From Uranotaenia lowii (Eukaryota > Arthropoda > Insecta > Diptera > Culicidae), in NCBI RefSeq assembly GCF_029784155.1, contig NC_073692.1, positions 274,951,413 to 275,015,412 of the forward strand: a stretch of DNA of 64,000 bases, read 5' to 3'. The position numbers were made by a program, and so were the translations under genes. The notes under the pieces were generated by a model, which worked only from the letters and a program-made list of their open reading frames with translations, was not told the DNA's origin and searched no databases. The first letter of the stretch is position 1; each line of letters begins with the position of its first letter. This document shows, one piece after another, positions 24,020-41,600 of the stretch.

Positions 24020-26164
24020 TAAGCCGGCGCAACGATATTGACAAGAAAAGAGGCCACTGGGAAAAATTTACGGAATAAAAAGTTGTTCGGATTTTGGTTT
24101 GTTGAATTGCGGGTTTCTGTGGCTGTTAAGATCTGGACAACACGTAATCAACTGTGGAAAAATTAGTACCAACAACATTACGCACGCCGAAAAACATCCG
24201 GCTGGTACGGTCCATCCATGGAACGTCACTGAAAACCGAATTTCTGAAGGTAATTTTTCGTATTCAATGTCTGTGTCCATTTAGAGTAATTCATTCCCAA
24301 AACATGAAAATTACTTACTTATTACGTTTGCAGTTGATCATCGTGATAACCAACGCTGCCTGGAATCTTCTCACGTCTATTTAAGCTATGTCATATGTAC
24401 ATTATCATTGTAGAACGGGAACAGAGGCCCTACGAGGAATCCACCGATGTCACTTCCGAGGTGCACATCCATAAGTTATAAAACTAGAGCTTGGACTTTA
24501 AATCGCGCACGATTTGTGCTGCCCCGGAGTTCTTCACTGCAAAAAGCCAACGAAGCTTTTCGCGTGGTTTTCGAAAAGACGGATCCAAGCGAATTGTAAT
24601 AAAAACGAAACTTTCCAAAATTGATTCTCCTTGTTAGTGCCGCTCCAATGGGCCTCAGTTTGCAGCTCTACTGCTAGATTGGTCGGAATTTGTTCAAGGA
24701 TTAAAATAATATACTGGAGTACATATCACATACGCAATCTAAAAACAAAAATTGGTAAATAGGTGAGTTAAGTGCGATTTTTTTAAACAAGGAAGAAGTT
24801 CCTATTATTTTTTTTTTCAGAAATGAGGGGAACCTCTGAACAACGTTTAACATGAGCAAAGTAGCTATTGAACTTTACAATTGTATATCAAAATCATGTG
24901 CCAATCACTGCCAAAGTCGCGTCAAGGTTTATCAACGAGGCAGACTGGGACCGTAGTACGAGAAACTAATTCCAGGAGAATTTCGGCTGGATAGATATCG
25001 GCTAATATGGGGTCAATAGAACCATGGTGTTACTGGTCGTGTACTTCCGAGGGCATGACCTACGAGGATTTTTATCAATATAAGGGATTCTGATTTATGG
25101 CGGGAGAAGCGAATCATGACGGAACAAAATCATATGGCCAATGTTGCAGAATTGTTTCGGGTGTGTTTTAAAGTTATCTTGTGAAAACCAATTTTAAATT
25201 CAGATTGATAATTAGCTTTGATTCATTTTCCAACTTTTAGGCAATCTACATGTAAAATAATAATCGGAACTACTTAAAGGTAGACTATATCCGAAGATCC
25301 TGGGAATAGGACATCGACTAATCAAGCTAGGTCGTGTTAATCCTAGTACTGAAATGGAAGTGCTAACGAGCATGAGCAGTTCCTTGTGGCAGATATCACG
25401 GAGTATCACTAGATGCTGAATCCCAACATCTGATACGGATATTTGCCAAGGTCCTCGAAGTTCGGTCACACTGGGTTCATTTAGCAGCGTTTACAAAAGG
25501 TGACCTAAGTTGGGCACTGTTTGGAATTCGTTGTCATTAACATCAAATTTTCTAAACGTATTTTAAGAGAAATTCAGTTTTAGTTTGTAAGTGATGAATT
25601 ATTTTTTATGTGTTTTATTAGTTTGATGATGTGCCTAGGAATTCTCTTTGTATTAAAATTGTTGTATTTTTTACAATCGCCTCGATTTATGCATTCATAT
25701 GTGATTTTGAGAACACATTGCGATGTTTTTGTCTTATACCTTTTATGCATATTGCATATTGTAATTTTAAGAAAACATTAACTAAAATAAATTTATCTCG
25801 CAAAGTTTGAATATTTTTGAGTCATTTACAAAACATTCAAGATTGTAAAATACATAACTTTACATTTTTTTTTTGAAAAAATACGTTTTTAGAATATTGT
25901 AGTTATTTGCAAATTCTAACAAAGTTTTTAGTTCTAAGAAATCATAAACATCATCCTGCACTGAATGACTAAGGTAGCGATTGGTAGGAATTTCGTTTCA
26001 ATCGTTTTGAAGTATAATAATAATCATAAAAAATATTTCTTATTTTCAATTTGCATTAAAGATTGGAAAACTTTAATATCAGATTTGGTTTGATGTACAC
26101 TCTGGAGAATTTCTCTTATATGAGTTATTCGAAATAAAATTATATTATCCTACTGCAATAGTAA

Positions 26165-27372
<1,208 letters not shown>

Positions 27373-28496
27373 TACATTTTGTCCGTTGATAGAAATCCGA
27401 ATGCTTTAGATCCAATTTTAAGATAAGTAAATAATTCGATCAATAATTAAAAAAACTCAAACTAAATTTGTAAAGTGCTCAATCATTTTTTTTAAAACTG
27501 CAAACAAATTTTCTAACGTTAAAGAATTAGGAAGTGCATTCCAATAGCTCACCCCTCTAACAAAAAACGAATTGCTGCAAAGCTTGGATCTGTGACGAGG
27601 AATGACAAATTTTAATGCTCTATAGAACTTCTTAGTTGAGATAATTTAATGTAAAGATAAGTAGGCTTCTTACTATGGAACAAATTGAAAATGAATAGGC
27701 AACTTAGAGCTTTAATATTGAATCCTGTCTTTTTATGCCTAATTTGTCCAACTTATGATTCACATAAATTAAGGTTGAAACGGTTCACTGATTTCATTGA
27801 AAAAAACTTTTTTGTTTTAGATCAATCAAAAATCGAGCATACCTTTATGGGAAAACGTACCAAATTTTGCTATCATGGTCTGCTAGAAAGAATTGGTATC
27901 ATTTTGTGAGAATAATGAAGGCTCATTTTCTACATACGGTAGTATAGTTCTGCGAATTTTTTGTTTCACTGACAGTGTTTTGATACCTCGTTTGGCCATC
28001 CATTTTTCCAATGAATTTTGAATGCACAACGATACTAAATTTTGGCTGTAAATGATACCTAAAAGTGGCATCATTATGCTCTCAGAACTCCTTTAGAAAC
28101 GTTGGCCGAACAAGGCATCATTAAGGTTTCAGTGAAACCTACACTTGGTATAATCGAGGTATCCATATATGAAAAGTGAGACCCAAATTTTGGCATTGTA
28201 CCACCTTTATTCGGGCAAAATGATACCTCATTTTACTTTCAAGGCATGATAGCAAAATTAGGTATAATTTTGCCAAAAAAGTCTGCTCGGGCAGCCTTTC
28301 ACTTAGGTGACGAATAATAGGGCATGTTCCCCTGGCGATTATTGGTGATGTGGAATTTGTTCCACTTATTGAGGCTTTTAAATTGAAAAATCCGGAGGAA
28401 AAATGCACCGTTTTCGTTTTTGCATTTCATAAGAGTCAAGAAGGCCGATAAATTAAGTACCGTAAAACATGTTTCATATTTTTAGAACCAGTACTG

Positions 28497-28806
28497 CACA
28501 ATAAAATTTGCCTCGATTTCCAGCTAAAAATTGCTGGAAATATCGGCAATCCAAACTTTTGCTGGAAATCAGCAGTCTGTTTTCTAATTGCTCGATTTTT
28601 CAGCTTTCGATTGTGTTCTTGTCATTTTTGCTGAAAAATCGGTTTTCAAATTGCCGAACTTTCTAGCAATTTTAATTGCTGGAAACCAATAGTAAAATTT
28701 GTTGTTTTTTACAGCAATTTAAATAGCTGAAAATTAAGCTGGAAAGCCAGGGGGATAAAAACCAGCAAAACTTTGCAGGTTTCCAGCAAATCAAAATTGC
28801 TGTGTG
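28497..28806. mobile_element. Possible MITE rich in TTGCTGGAAA inverted motifs
   Basis: Contains many alternating copies of AATTGCTGGAAA and TTTCCAGCAA, with GCACAATAAAATTTG at the left and CAAAATTGCTGTGTGG at the right as weakly inverted ends. No coding. The boundaries and the MITE assignment are tentative. Confidence 0.35.
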
Positions 28807-29524
28807 GACTCCTATGGACGTAAAACATGGCTGCAGAAGTTGATTAGGCTACTTTAAATTTTTTTTCAAAAATCGATTCGTCTTTTTTTAGATTTGGATG
28901 CTTTGGGGTAACATTGATCAGTCTCAATTTTTACGAATTTAAAGAATTTTCTTGATCATAAATGATACAAAACACCTTCATAATATTTACAAATGCTAGT
29001 AATTGATAAACTAAGGCTGTTCGGGTGTTAAGGCAAACAACAGCTAATATAGAAGAATGAACAATGATGCTGTATAAATTAAGGAGTTAAATTATTTACC
29101 ATTACTTAAAAATTTTAACAACAAGACAATGAAATTTTGCCTTCATTCAATTCTCTAGGCCCTCGCACTATTCCCTTTCAATTTTTTCATTCAAACTTCA
29201 GACTAAGCTATTGATGATTATGTGGAAAAATTTAATGATGATCAAATGTATCCCGGTGATCAGTGTTACCCTGTTATACGGTAAAAAGCATAAATAACGG
29301 TGATTAAACTAATTAAAAATATCAAAAATAAATTCTTAGCTTTTTTACAACGTTCTACTCGGTACCCATATTTCTAAAAATGTCGTCAGATTTTTTATTC
29401 CAAATCTTCGTCATTTTTTACGATTAACTGATAGCTAGTGAATAATAAAGGAAAATCGCTAGGGTAGGTTTGCTGTCTACTGATCAATTTTAGGTCGTTT
29501 AAATTTGTTGCTGTTTTATTACTA

Positions 29525-30440
29525 GGGGAGAGTGGGGTATCGTGGGCCATGGGGAAACGTGGGCCACTTTTAATATCTCAGATGTGTGTTGAGATAAAAA
29601 TCTCAAACCAACTGTCATCGTCGCCGCTTTGCGTGAGCATATATTCCTTTATATTGTTGACTGGAATACGCATCATATGCTTCTTTAATTTATCATGCTA
29701 AAAAAAGTTAGAAAAATTTACTTACATAATTAAAAAAACACCCGCTAATTTCATCGACGGGGAACCTAAAGTGCATAACAAAAATATGCTCATACGCTTA
29801 TGATCTTAGTTTTGTCATGATCTTTCACGTGGAAAAGGAATTTTTGATGAAACATCAATAAGTCACACAAACGCAACCAATTTGCAAATCATAGCTTGTG
29901 GGGAATCGTGGGCCACACATCTTGAATCACCTATATTTTTATGTTTTTATACACATTCAGAACTTAAAATTCCTTTTTTCCTATCTGTAAAGTTTTCTTA
30001 TGCCAAATGAAGAGTTTTGAAAAATATTTTGCCCATCCTAAATAAGAAATTTTGCAAAAACGTTCGCGAGACAGGTTTTGGAATCTATGCGATTATACAC
30101 AGCTCTCTTTTTTATTTCATCATCTGAAATTGCTTTAAAATAACGAAATGAATTAGAAAATCACAGTTTTGAGTCAACTCATAAACTTTGCATGTTATTC
30201 GGTCAATTTGGATTTGGTGGCCCACGATTCCCCACCATTTTTCAAAATCCAAAAAATATTGCTTTTTTTCAAACAGTCAGAATTTGGGGAAAATAACTTA
30301 TTAAAAATTAAAAAAAAAAAAATCTTATGATACCTTGAAAATGTAGAAAACCAAACCGTTTTTTATTTTCATTACATCTTTCATAATAAAGAAGTTATGG
30401 AACAACGAAAAAAAGTGACCCATGATTCCCCACTCTCCCA
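29525..30440. mobile_element. MITE with GGGAGAGTGGGG termini
   Basis: The left end GGGAGAGTGGGGTATCGTGG is mirrored at the right by CCATGATTCCCCACTCTCCC, giving TIRs of about 20 bp with a few mismatches. The same motif recurs internally: GTGGGGAATCGTGGGCCAC near 29899 and its inverse near 30220. No protein is encoded. A diverged part of the same family lies at 38440-38680. Confidence 0.7.
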
Positions 30441-30495
30441 TACCTACATCACTAGGAGCAGAGTTAAAAAAGTGCGATGTTATTTTTATCTCGTA

Positions 30496-32841
<2,346 letters not shown>

Positions 32842-35638
32842 TTCAAATAAGCAATCTTGAACAAACCCTTGTGAAAATATTATTTGCATCAACAACAACA
32901 GTCCCTAGCTTCACGCGCCCACAACAGGCAGCCAGCATCGTTTGATGAATGAAATGTGTCACAGCACAGCATTCGAACCTGTCGACATCGGTAAACCTTT
33001 GCGAAACCCAAATCCACTAGTCAGAGTATGCAAAATAAAAATATTGGCACATCCAAACAAACATTGCGACGCATGCAGTTATTTATCAAATAACATGTTT
33101 GCTCCGATAAGATTTATGGAAGTGGGGCAGCTTACTAGTTGATTCTGTGGGGGGAAACTTGTGCTAGAAACGATTTGCGTCGTTAAAAGCGATTAGGAAT
33201 GAGGCTAACACTAAACTTGCATCGATTTAGATCTGAGTTTTTCAATAAAAAGAAACACACCATCTAAAATAAAAATATTGTAATTTGAACGTATTTTAAT
33301 ATTGGAAAAATGAGCAATTTAAAAGTTATTTGACATGAAGATGCCTTTGAGGCTTTTTTCCTTAATTTGTTTGAATCAGCTTTGCATCAGCAAATAAGCT
33401 TACAATGTTTCATCAAATAAGTCAAATGACTTCTATTTGATTCAAATTCACAATCAAACAGACTCCAAAGAAAACACAGTTATGAGTTTGAAAAACCAGC
33501 ACGTGTAACAACAGTAGTGTTAATTATGAACTTCATGGGAACAAATCACACGACAATCCCTCAACGATTCATCAAGGGTACAAACGCTTGTGTGTCATTT
33601 GCAAACGGAGGGCATGTATAAATAAGAAAGACTCCATTCATCAAAAAGAATAGTAAACCCAAACAACGCATCGGCCCATGGGGGTACTACAAATCACTCG
33701 GCAACATGAATGGGTGTCAGAGATTTGATTATACGGCTTATTTCAAACCCTGTCAGCACTTACTGGTTGAATGAAAAGTGCAAATAATTATAATTTTCTC
33801 GTTAGCAGTGGCATAGTTTGCAATTGTCTGTATGAATGAAAATCTTCTGGCTTCATTTGCTTTTGTTTAACTCGCGAAAGACGTTTTGGGAAAGGCTTCT
33901 GTCTGGATATTAGATGAAACTTGTTTAAAGTTATTTTTCGAATCATTCTAAGACATTTAATGATACAAGCGTACATTACTTCTTCTACCTTCATGAACTT
34001 TACTTATGTATGTATGTAAATAATTTCAAAGTCGATAATTGTTAGCATAATTACTGCTTGAACAGTGTGTTTTTAAAAATAATTTTCGGAAGTGATTTGT
34101 ACCTTTAATAGCGTACTAATTCGCTGTGCTCTTATAAGATTTTCTTCTTTTTTTTTTATAGAGATGCTGATACATCTGAAAATGATGTCCTGAGAGGCCA
34201 TGTTAAGAAACATGTTCCAGATACAACCGGTTGGAAGGACTCGGTCATGGGAAGGTTTTTTTTGAAATTCAAATGTAGTTAGAAAAAATAAAAATATTAG
34301 AAACACACAATAGGTCCGGATAGTCATAGAAAAAATTTTTGAAAATTTAATTGCTTTATCTGAACTAGTAATTTGATTGAATTTATAGCTTTTAACATAA
34401 AAATCAGTGAACAGAAATAGAGTACAAAAAAGTTAGAACGAGATAAAAGAAAAACAAAACGAATACTAAAATTAATTTGAAATTGATAACGTCATATACT
34501 AGTAAATACAGCATTTTCAATTCATCATTGATAGCTTATAATGATTAAGTTAAGGTTGGGAAACGGGTGATTTCCTAAACGATCAATAAAAATTGATAGA
34601 AATTGAAAAAAAAAATACACGTTTTGTTGTAAGCATTGAAAGAGCACTTCAAAAACGTTGAAATTAAGCTTCAAAATTGCAACTTGTAATTATTTTTGCA
34701 ACTTTTCATAGATTAACTTAATAATCATGATCGAATCGAAAAAGAATGTTTAAAATATTAAAAACAAGTAAAAAGTTTATTAACTGTTAAGTGCATATAA
34801 TACAGTTAAAAATTCACGGTGATTAATCTAAATTTATAAAAAAATAATTTCAAAACAAAAAAATATTTTCAAGCTCTGAATATTTTTTTTGCTGTCATAT
34901 AAAATAATATATAAATATTTCGTCCTGATAAGGAAAAAAATGCTAAAATTGTGTTTTTCAAATAAAACATTAAGAATTGTGTGTGTCCAGGAAACAAAAA
35001 TTACGAATTGAACTAACATGGACAAACTTTTTAAAAATATTTCAAAAAATTGAAATAGTATGACTATTAGATGCGGTCAATTTATTTGAAAAAAATTAAA
35101 AAACTATATTCTAAAACTCGGATAATTTATTTGAATATAAATACAGAATATGAAGATAAGTTTTTTATCGTTTCAGATAAAAACATTTTCAACAAAAACT
35201 TAATACTATTTTGTGTTATTCAGATTTCGACTGGTTTTTGTTGATGTTATATTGATTTTCTTTTTTAAATCGGCACTGCAGTCTTTTCACGAAATGATGA
35301 TTATTTAATTTCATCCAACGTTTCGAGACTAGGTTGGTCTAATCTTCAGGGAAAAAATATAGACATCTTTATATGGTTTTTGTGAAGACTAACGTGTTGC
35401 ACTGTAGTAGATTTTCTTGTTCGAATAGCAATTAAAAATAATGATAAATTTTAAACTATCTCACAAAAATTTGCAACGGTGATTTTGAAAGACTGAACAA
35501 AAGGCTATTTCAAATTGAAGTATGGCTTGCGTTTGTCAATTCGGTATCTGTTTGATCACAAACAGATACCCTGCTGAAGAACTAACAAATCTACAATAAA
35601 GAATAAAAACCGAATTCGGAATTTTTTGTAATACTTCA
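32842..35638. other. Intergenic DNA, no gene recognised
   Basis: Mostly AT-rich. A patch at about 32880-33720 is more balanced in composition but contains no ORF I can assign. No paired element ends were seen. Confidence 0.5.
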
Positions 35639-35642
35639 TTAA

Positions 35643-36356
35643 GGGGGGAGTAGGTTCTAACACTTTCAAAAAATCGATTTTATTGTAAAATCTTATTGTA
35701 AAACATTTCAAGAATGTATGGCAAATTTTCAAGTCAATCAAAGCAAAACTGTAGAAATTATAGGTTTTTATCTCCTCTTATCTAATACTGCAAAAATTCG
35801 CAAGCAGAAACTTCAAACGCGTTTTACTCGAAAGCACATTTTTAAAGTCAGTGGACATTGTCATTTGAAAACTACTTCACCGATTCTTTTCAAATTTGGA
35901 ACAGATTTTCTACATATAAAATACCAAACCCCAACGATTTTCTTTTTTTTCTACTTTGGACAGATTTTACACATAAAAATGGCCGATTTTTTCGTGAAAA
36001 ATCGTAGTTTTTACTTCAAACAGCTAAAAAAATTTCATAAATTTTTTTTAAAGTTAAATTAAATAGTTTGGGTCTAGAAAAACATCTATTAAAAATATTT
36101 TGCTCTGATTTTTTGACTTCAGATGATTCTGTGCTGAGATACAGTGTCCACCGCAAATCCTGTTTTCTAAAAGGCATCCTCGAAAGTGCTCCGTCACTGG
36201 CTCATTTTTCAATATTTTTCTACGAAAAAATTACTAAATATTCTTTCAACAATGCTTTGTATAATGCAAAAAATTTGAATACATTTGTTCGAACGATAGC
36301 TTTAAAAAAATTCGTGAAAAAGGTGTTTTTTTTATTCGTTAGACCCTACTCCCCCC
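35643..36356. mobile_element. TTAA-flanked MITE, copy 2
   Basis: 714 bp, TTAA on both sides (35639-35642 and 36357-36360). Ends are GGGGGGAGTAGG and CCTACTCCCCCC-type inverted repeats. It is collinear with copy 1 (11538-12263) over its whole length, with small indels. The shared internal segment CAGTGTCCACCGCAAATCCT shows the same orientation as copy 1. No coding capacity. Confidence 0.88.
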
Positions 36357-36360
36357 TTAA

Positions 36361-38439
36361 ACAAGGAAGAATATTTTGATCATGATAACGATGAATGATC
36401 CAAAATAGTTAAATTTTAATTGAATATTTGGACTCAGGGCATTCAATTAAATAAGAATTTGCTTTAAAGTGCTTTGCAGTTTTTGTGTTATTTATTAAAA
36501 TCCTTATGAATTTGGAGATTTGCATTAAGAAGTTCAAGAAACACAAAATAAAATTGAGGGTGGAATTGATTTCTAAAGCAATTTTTTACTAGCAGGAAAT
36601 TTGTAATGGAAATTTGAAATTTGTAATAATGGTAAGATTCAAGTTTTTATCTTATTTGGTAACACTTCTTAATAAAAACAAATTCTAAAGATTAGGTAGG
36701 GGTTTTGTGTCAAGATTTGAGTTTCAATACAAACGGTTTATTGAATTGCAAACCAAAATTAACGATTAAAAATTGGTTACAATGTGGAAACGTCATATAG
36801 TGTCTGAAATTTCTTGAGCCTTGAGTGCTTAAGTTTGAAGTTCCTCCAGAGGCAAACCTGTTGTCTGTTTTGTTTAATTACACTTATTTTCAAGCACCTT
36901 TTGCGAACCAGTAACTTCCCATAATTATGGTATATTATTTTTTTAACTGAAAATTTAACATGAAAAATTCTACATGAGGGAGTGGGTCAAACCCCTGAAA
37001 AAATCACCACCAACAGCCCCTTCCCCACTCGTTCGGACAGCCTTGTAAACATGTATTGTTTAAATTTTCAGATGAAAGAAATATCGAAAAATTTTAGTTT
37101 TTAGAGGATCAAAATAATGAAATCAAACATAGAATCATTTGAAAGTAGAAAAAATACAGTTTATGTGTCACTTTCCTTTGAAATAATCTTGTCACTGCGT
37201 GTTTCACAAAAAGCAATAGTTCCATATAGAAACTCACTCCAGAGAAATTTGACCAGATGGTTTCTATCAAAAACTCATTAACAAGTTGCTTGTATGGATC
37301 ACATAAATGAATTTACGTTTTCCTAACCCTCGATCAAAGAGAACCTGCATGAGTGAAAACCCCTCTTGCAGTGTGAAAAAAGTCCAATCTTTTGAACTCT
37401 GGCTTTTCCATGTTCGAGTGCATCAATAATGCAAAAAAAATACCGTGAAAATTTCTAATAAAATATTTTATCCACAAGGCTGCAACGATACAGGATTTGT
37501 CTACACACAAAATTCTCTAGGCCGGAAATAAGAAAAGTTTTGTTGAAATTTGACCAGCTAGAAACTTAGTAAACAATTGAGTAATTTTTTTTAGCAAAAC
37601 ACAAAAAGTGCCCTGCATAAATCTTTACTAATTTTTTAGTAAATTTTTATCAATTTTTTTTCCTCCCGATTGCAAGAATTTGAATATAATTAAAGGTTCA
37701 TTATATTTAATTTATGGATTTTCTATTTCCAATCAAATGAAATTGATGATTGGTTCTTGTCAATTTCCTGTTTTCTTTTGTATTTCAGTCGCGAAAAATA
37801 TCTTTTTGCTTTGGAAACTCTATTGCCTCCCATCATCTTATAAGAGAGTTATAAGATTGTCAAGCTAGCCGGTTGATGACGGATTAATTCCTGAAAAATA
37901 TAAAATTAAGTTAAAATAGGTTATAAAATATAATCATGTGTTGAAGAAGTAAATTACCATTAAGTCTAACTGTGAGAGTTGTTCAACTTCCTCTAACATC
38001 GCGTTTCCAAGCCTTTCAGTATCATTTCGATAATCGCTATATGATCTTGGAAATATCAACATCGCCAAAACCTGGAAAAAGTATCCTCTTCTATGAGTGC
38101 ATGTATCGCGTGAACAAAATATTTTTGCTAAGTGTTAGTGAATCTCGGTTTTAAGCTTTTTTTCCTAAGTTTTAAGCTTTTTTGCCTCAAGAGAATTGGA
38201 GATACATAAAAGTTCAAATTTGAATAAAAAAACTTAAATCAGAGAAAAAAAAATCTTAAATCTGAGAGATGTACACCACACGCTTATTTCATGGAAACGT
38301 ACTTGCAAAAAAACAAAATTTTCACACATAAATACCCGATTTATTTTTACCCATGCTATATCATGTAAATTTTGACCGGATTGTTCAAGTGTGTAGATTT
38401 ATTATATATTTCTCATATTTATTATATGAGAAATTTTTC
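36361..38439. other. Intergenic DNA with repeat segment at 36690-37045
   Basis: AT-rich, no gene seen. 36690-37045 is the partner of the repeat at 22345-22500. Confidence 0.45.
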
Positions 38440-38683
38440 CAACACATTCGCGAGCTAGTTTCAAAAAACTGTTATACACAACTTTCTTTTTCATGCCCTC
38501 ACCTGGGATTGCTTTAAAATAGCTAAATGTGATGTGAAATTACAGTTTTAGCTCAACAAATAAACTTTGCATGTTATTTGGTCATTATGGGTTTGGTGGC
38601 CAACATTTGAACACATTTTTCCAAATTAAAAAAAAATATCTTCAAGGTGGTCGGAATTTGAAAAAATGTTAAAACAAAAATAT
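38440..38683. mobile_element. Diverged partial copy of the 29525-30440 MITE, interrupted by a LINE
   Basis: Aligns by eye with about 30060-30310: both carry ATTGCTTTAAAATA, AACTTTGCATGTTATT, GGTCA, and GGTTTGGTGG or GATTTGGTGG in the same order and spacing. The similarity stops where the LINE 3' A-rich tail begins, so the LINE probably inserted into this older element. Confidence 0.6.
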
Positions 38684-38684
38684 T

Positions 38685-41600
38685 TTTTTTTTTATTTATT
38701 TATTAACGGTTTTCTTGGCAGTTGGATTAGTCTGAAGACTGTTGTCAACTGCTCATGCCAGTGCTTTTACACATGTGTACGTGAAAACACTTTTCCTCTG
38801 CTTCCTTCCGGGGGATGCTCTGGGTTGCCGGCTAGTGTCTACATTTCACATTTCTATTTTGCTACATGGAATAAGGTTGGATAGGATAGGATAATGGAAG
38901 GGTATAGGGATTGCAAAGCTCAAGGATAATTTCCTATCCTTTTTCTCCCAAGAGTCCATGTAAGTAGGTTTTACCGCGCCTACGTCGCGTTGCTTCTGAA
39001 GATTGTCTTGGGAGTGCTAAGCAAGAATGAAAAAGTTTTTCGGCGAAGCAAAGAGGCATCGAACCCCCCGACTAACCAAACTATCTTTGTACCGTAAGGC
39101 TTCGTCAAGGTGGGTTGATACCTCTAGGCTGAATTGACTTAAGGTGGGTTGAAAAGATATGACTTAAGAGTTTTCTTAAATGTGTCTAAATTTCTGGCAT
39201 TTTTTATTTCTATTGGAAGTGTATTGAAGAGATTTAATCCACGATGTACTAGGCTATTTTGCGCAAATTGTGTTCTTGTTCGCGCTATAAAAAAATTCAT
39301 ATTACCCGCGCTTCTCGTGTTTCTAGCGTGGATGTTATTAATGTGAACCAGTTCGATGTTTGACTTTAAAAGTTTCTTTGATATTTTATAGAAAAATGTT
39401 AGCGTTTCAAATTTATTTAGCAATTCCAGAGGGAGTATTCTAGTACTGTATAACAATGCAGTGGAAAACAAGCTCGGTAATCTTCTAATATGTTTTATAG
39501 CTTTATTTTGTAGAATTTTTAGTCGTTGCAGGCGCGTTTCAGCTGCGCAGCCCCAGATGGAGTTCATATAGATCAGATGGGATTGAATGTAGGCATAATA
39601 TATTTTCCATTCTGATGATTCATTTATATTTTGACGTACCCTTCGTAAAGCAAATACGTAAGGTGCTATTTTTTTACAAATCTGACTTATGTGACCGCCC
39701 CATTTTAGGTTTTCATCGATACAAAGTCCGAGGTATTTCATTTGTGACACTTGTTCAATCTGAGTGTCATTTATTGATAACGTTAGTGTTCGAGAGTGAC
39801 CTCTCAGTGAAAAGATCATAAATTTAGTTTTCTGTAGATTCATGGATAAATGGTTTATGTAAAAATATTTGAGGAGAACTTCGATATCATGTTTTATTTG
39901 AGCATTCAAATCATTCAAGTTTTCAGTGACATAGAGCAACGTTGCGTCGTCTGCATACATTTGAAGCTTTCCATTTAGAGGGAATTGAAAGATATCGTTT
40001 ATATAAATATTGAACAAAAGTGGCCCGAGAACGGAACCTTGAGGAACACCGTACTTGATTATTCTCGGTGAACTAGAGTTGGACCCTAGGTAAACTGATT
40101 GAGTTCGGTTAGATAGGTATGATTCCATTAACGATAGTGAGATCGATTCAAAGCCCATTTCGTTCAATTTTTTCAATAGGATTTGATGATGTACACAGTC
40201 AAATGCTTTACTGAGAGCAATGAATAAACAAGATACATTTTTCTTATCATCAAGATTCGTTGTTATGTCGTTCATGAGGTTCGCAACTGCCGATAGGGTT
40301 TTAGATTTAGGAACAAAGCCAAATTGGTTTTTATTTATTATTCGATTATTTTCGCAAAATTCTTGAATTTGTTCAAAAAGTATCTTTTCAAATGGCTTTG
40401 ATAGCGAGTTTAACAACGATATTGGTCTGTAGTTGTTCACAAAATGTTTAGAACCTGATTTATAGACAGGTATTACTTTCGCAACTTTGAACAAATCTGG
40501 AAATATTCCAGCATAAATCGAGCGATTAATGAGTTCAGTGTATTTTGTTAAATAGAAAGATTCATATTTCTGCAAGAATCGAGGTGAAATTCCATCAACG
40601 CCTGAAGCGGAATTGCGTTTCAAATTTTGAATGTGTTTGCTTACATTTTCGGTGGATACAATTGAAAAGGAGAATCCTATATGAGGCCTACTTAGGCTGA
40701 GAATTGGCGCACTCCAGTTTACTAAAATGGAGTCACATACGTTTATATAATAATCGTTAAAAATTTCACAAATCTTTTTCGGCTCTTCAACCAGTAATCC
40801 ATTCTGTTCGATTTTGGTTGGTATTTCATTTTTGTCGTTGATTTTTTTGTTGAAAATCAATTCATTCATGTGTTGCCATAATTTTCTAGGATCATCAATA
40901 TTACTATCTATTTTAGACGAATAGTAATTTTTCTTTAGATTTTTAATGGACTTGGACAATTCATTTCTGATTCTTTTGTAATTTTCGGCGAAAGCAGGAT
41001 TACGTTTAGAGAGATGATAAAGGTCGCGTTTTTTTTCAATAAGTTCCAATATTTCGTGATTGAGGTAAGGTTTTTTGAAAGAGCGTTTAGTTTTGATTTG
41101 AATACTTCTAGTGTTTCGGTCTATTAGAGTTTTGTAGTGCGTTACAAGTTCACTGAAATTGCATACATGATCTACATTCAAATCAGTGGCATTAATATTT
41201 TCGAGATTCAATATGGTTTTGGTAAAACTGTTAGCTTTGTTTTTGCTAACGTTATTCAAATCTTTTATAGAAAGTACGATGGATTTGTGATCAGAGAGAT
41301 CAGGATCAATGCTGATTAATGAAAAATGGTAGTCATTTGTTAGGAGATCAGTGAGCGCATGATCAATAACTGTCTTAACAGTGTTTGATTCACGTGTTGC
41401 AAAAGTTTCATTCACAAGGTTAAGGATTGAGAATCCATTACTTTCGATTGTATTATTATAATCCGAAACATGTCGATCATCAGGATTCAACAGGTTCAGA
41501 TTGAAATCTCCGATTACGACGCTGTTGGGAAAACTAGATAATAACGTGTCTAACTTGCTTAAAAATTGTGGAACGTTTCTTCCAGGATTATAAATTCCAG

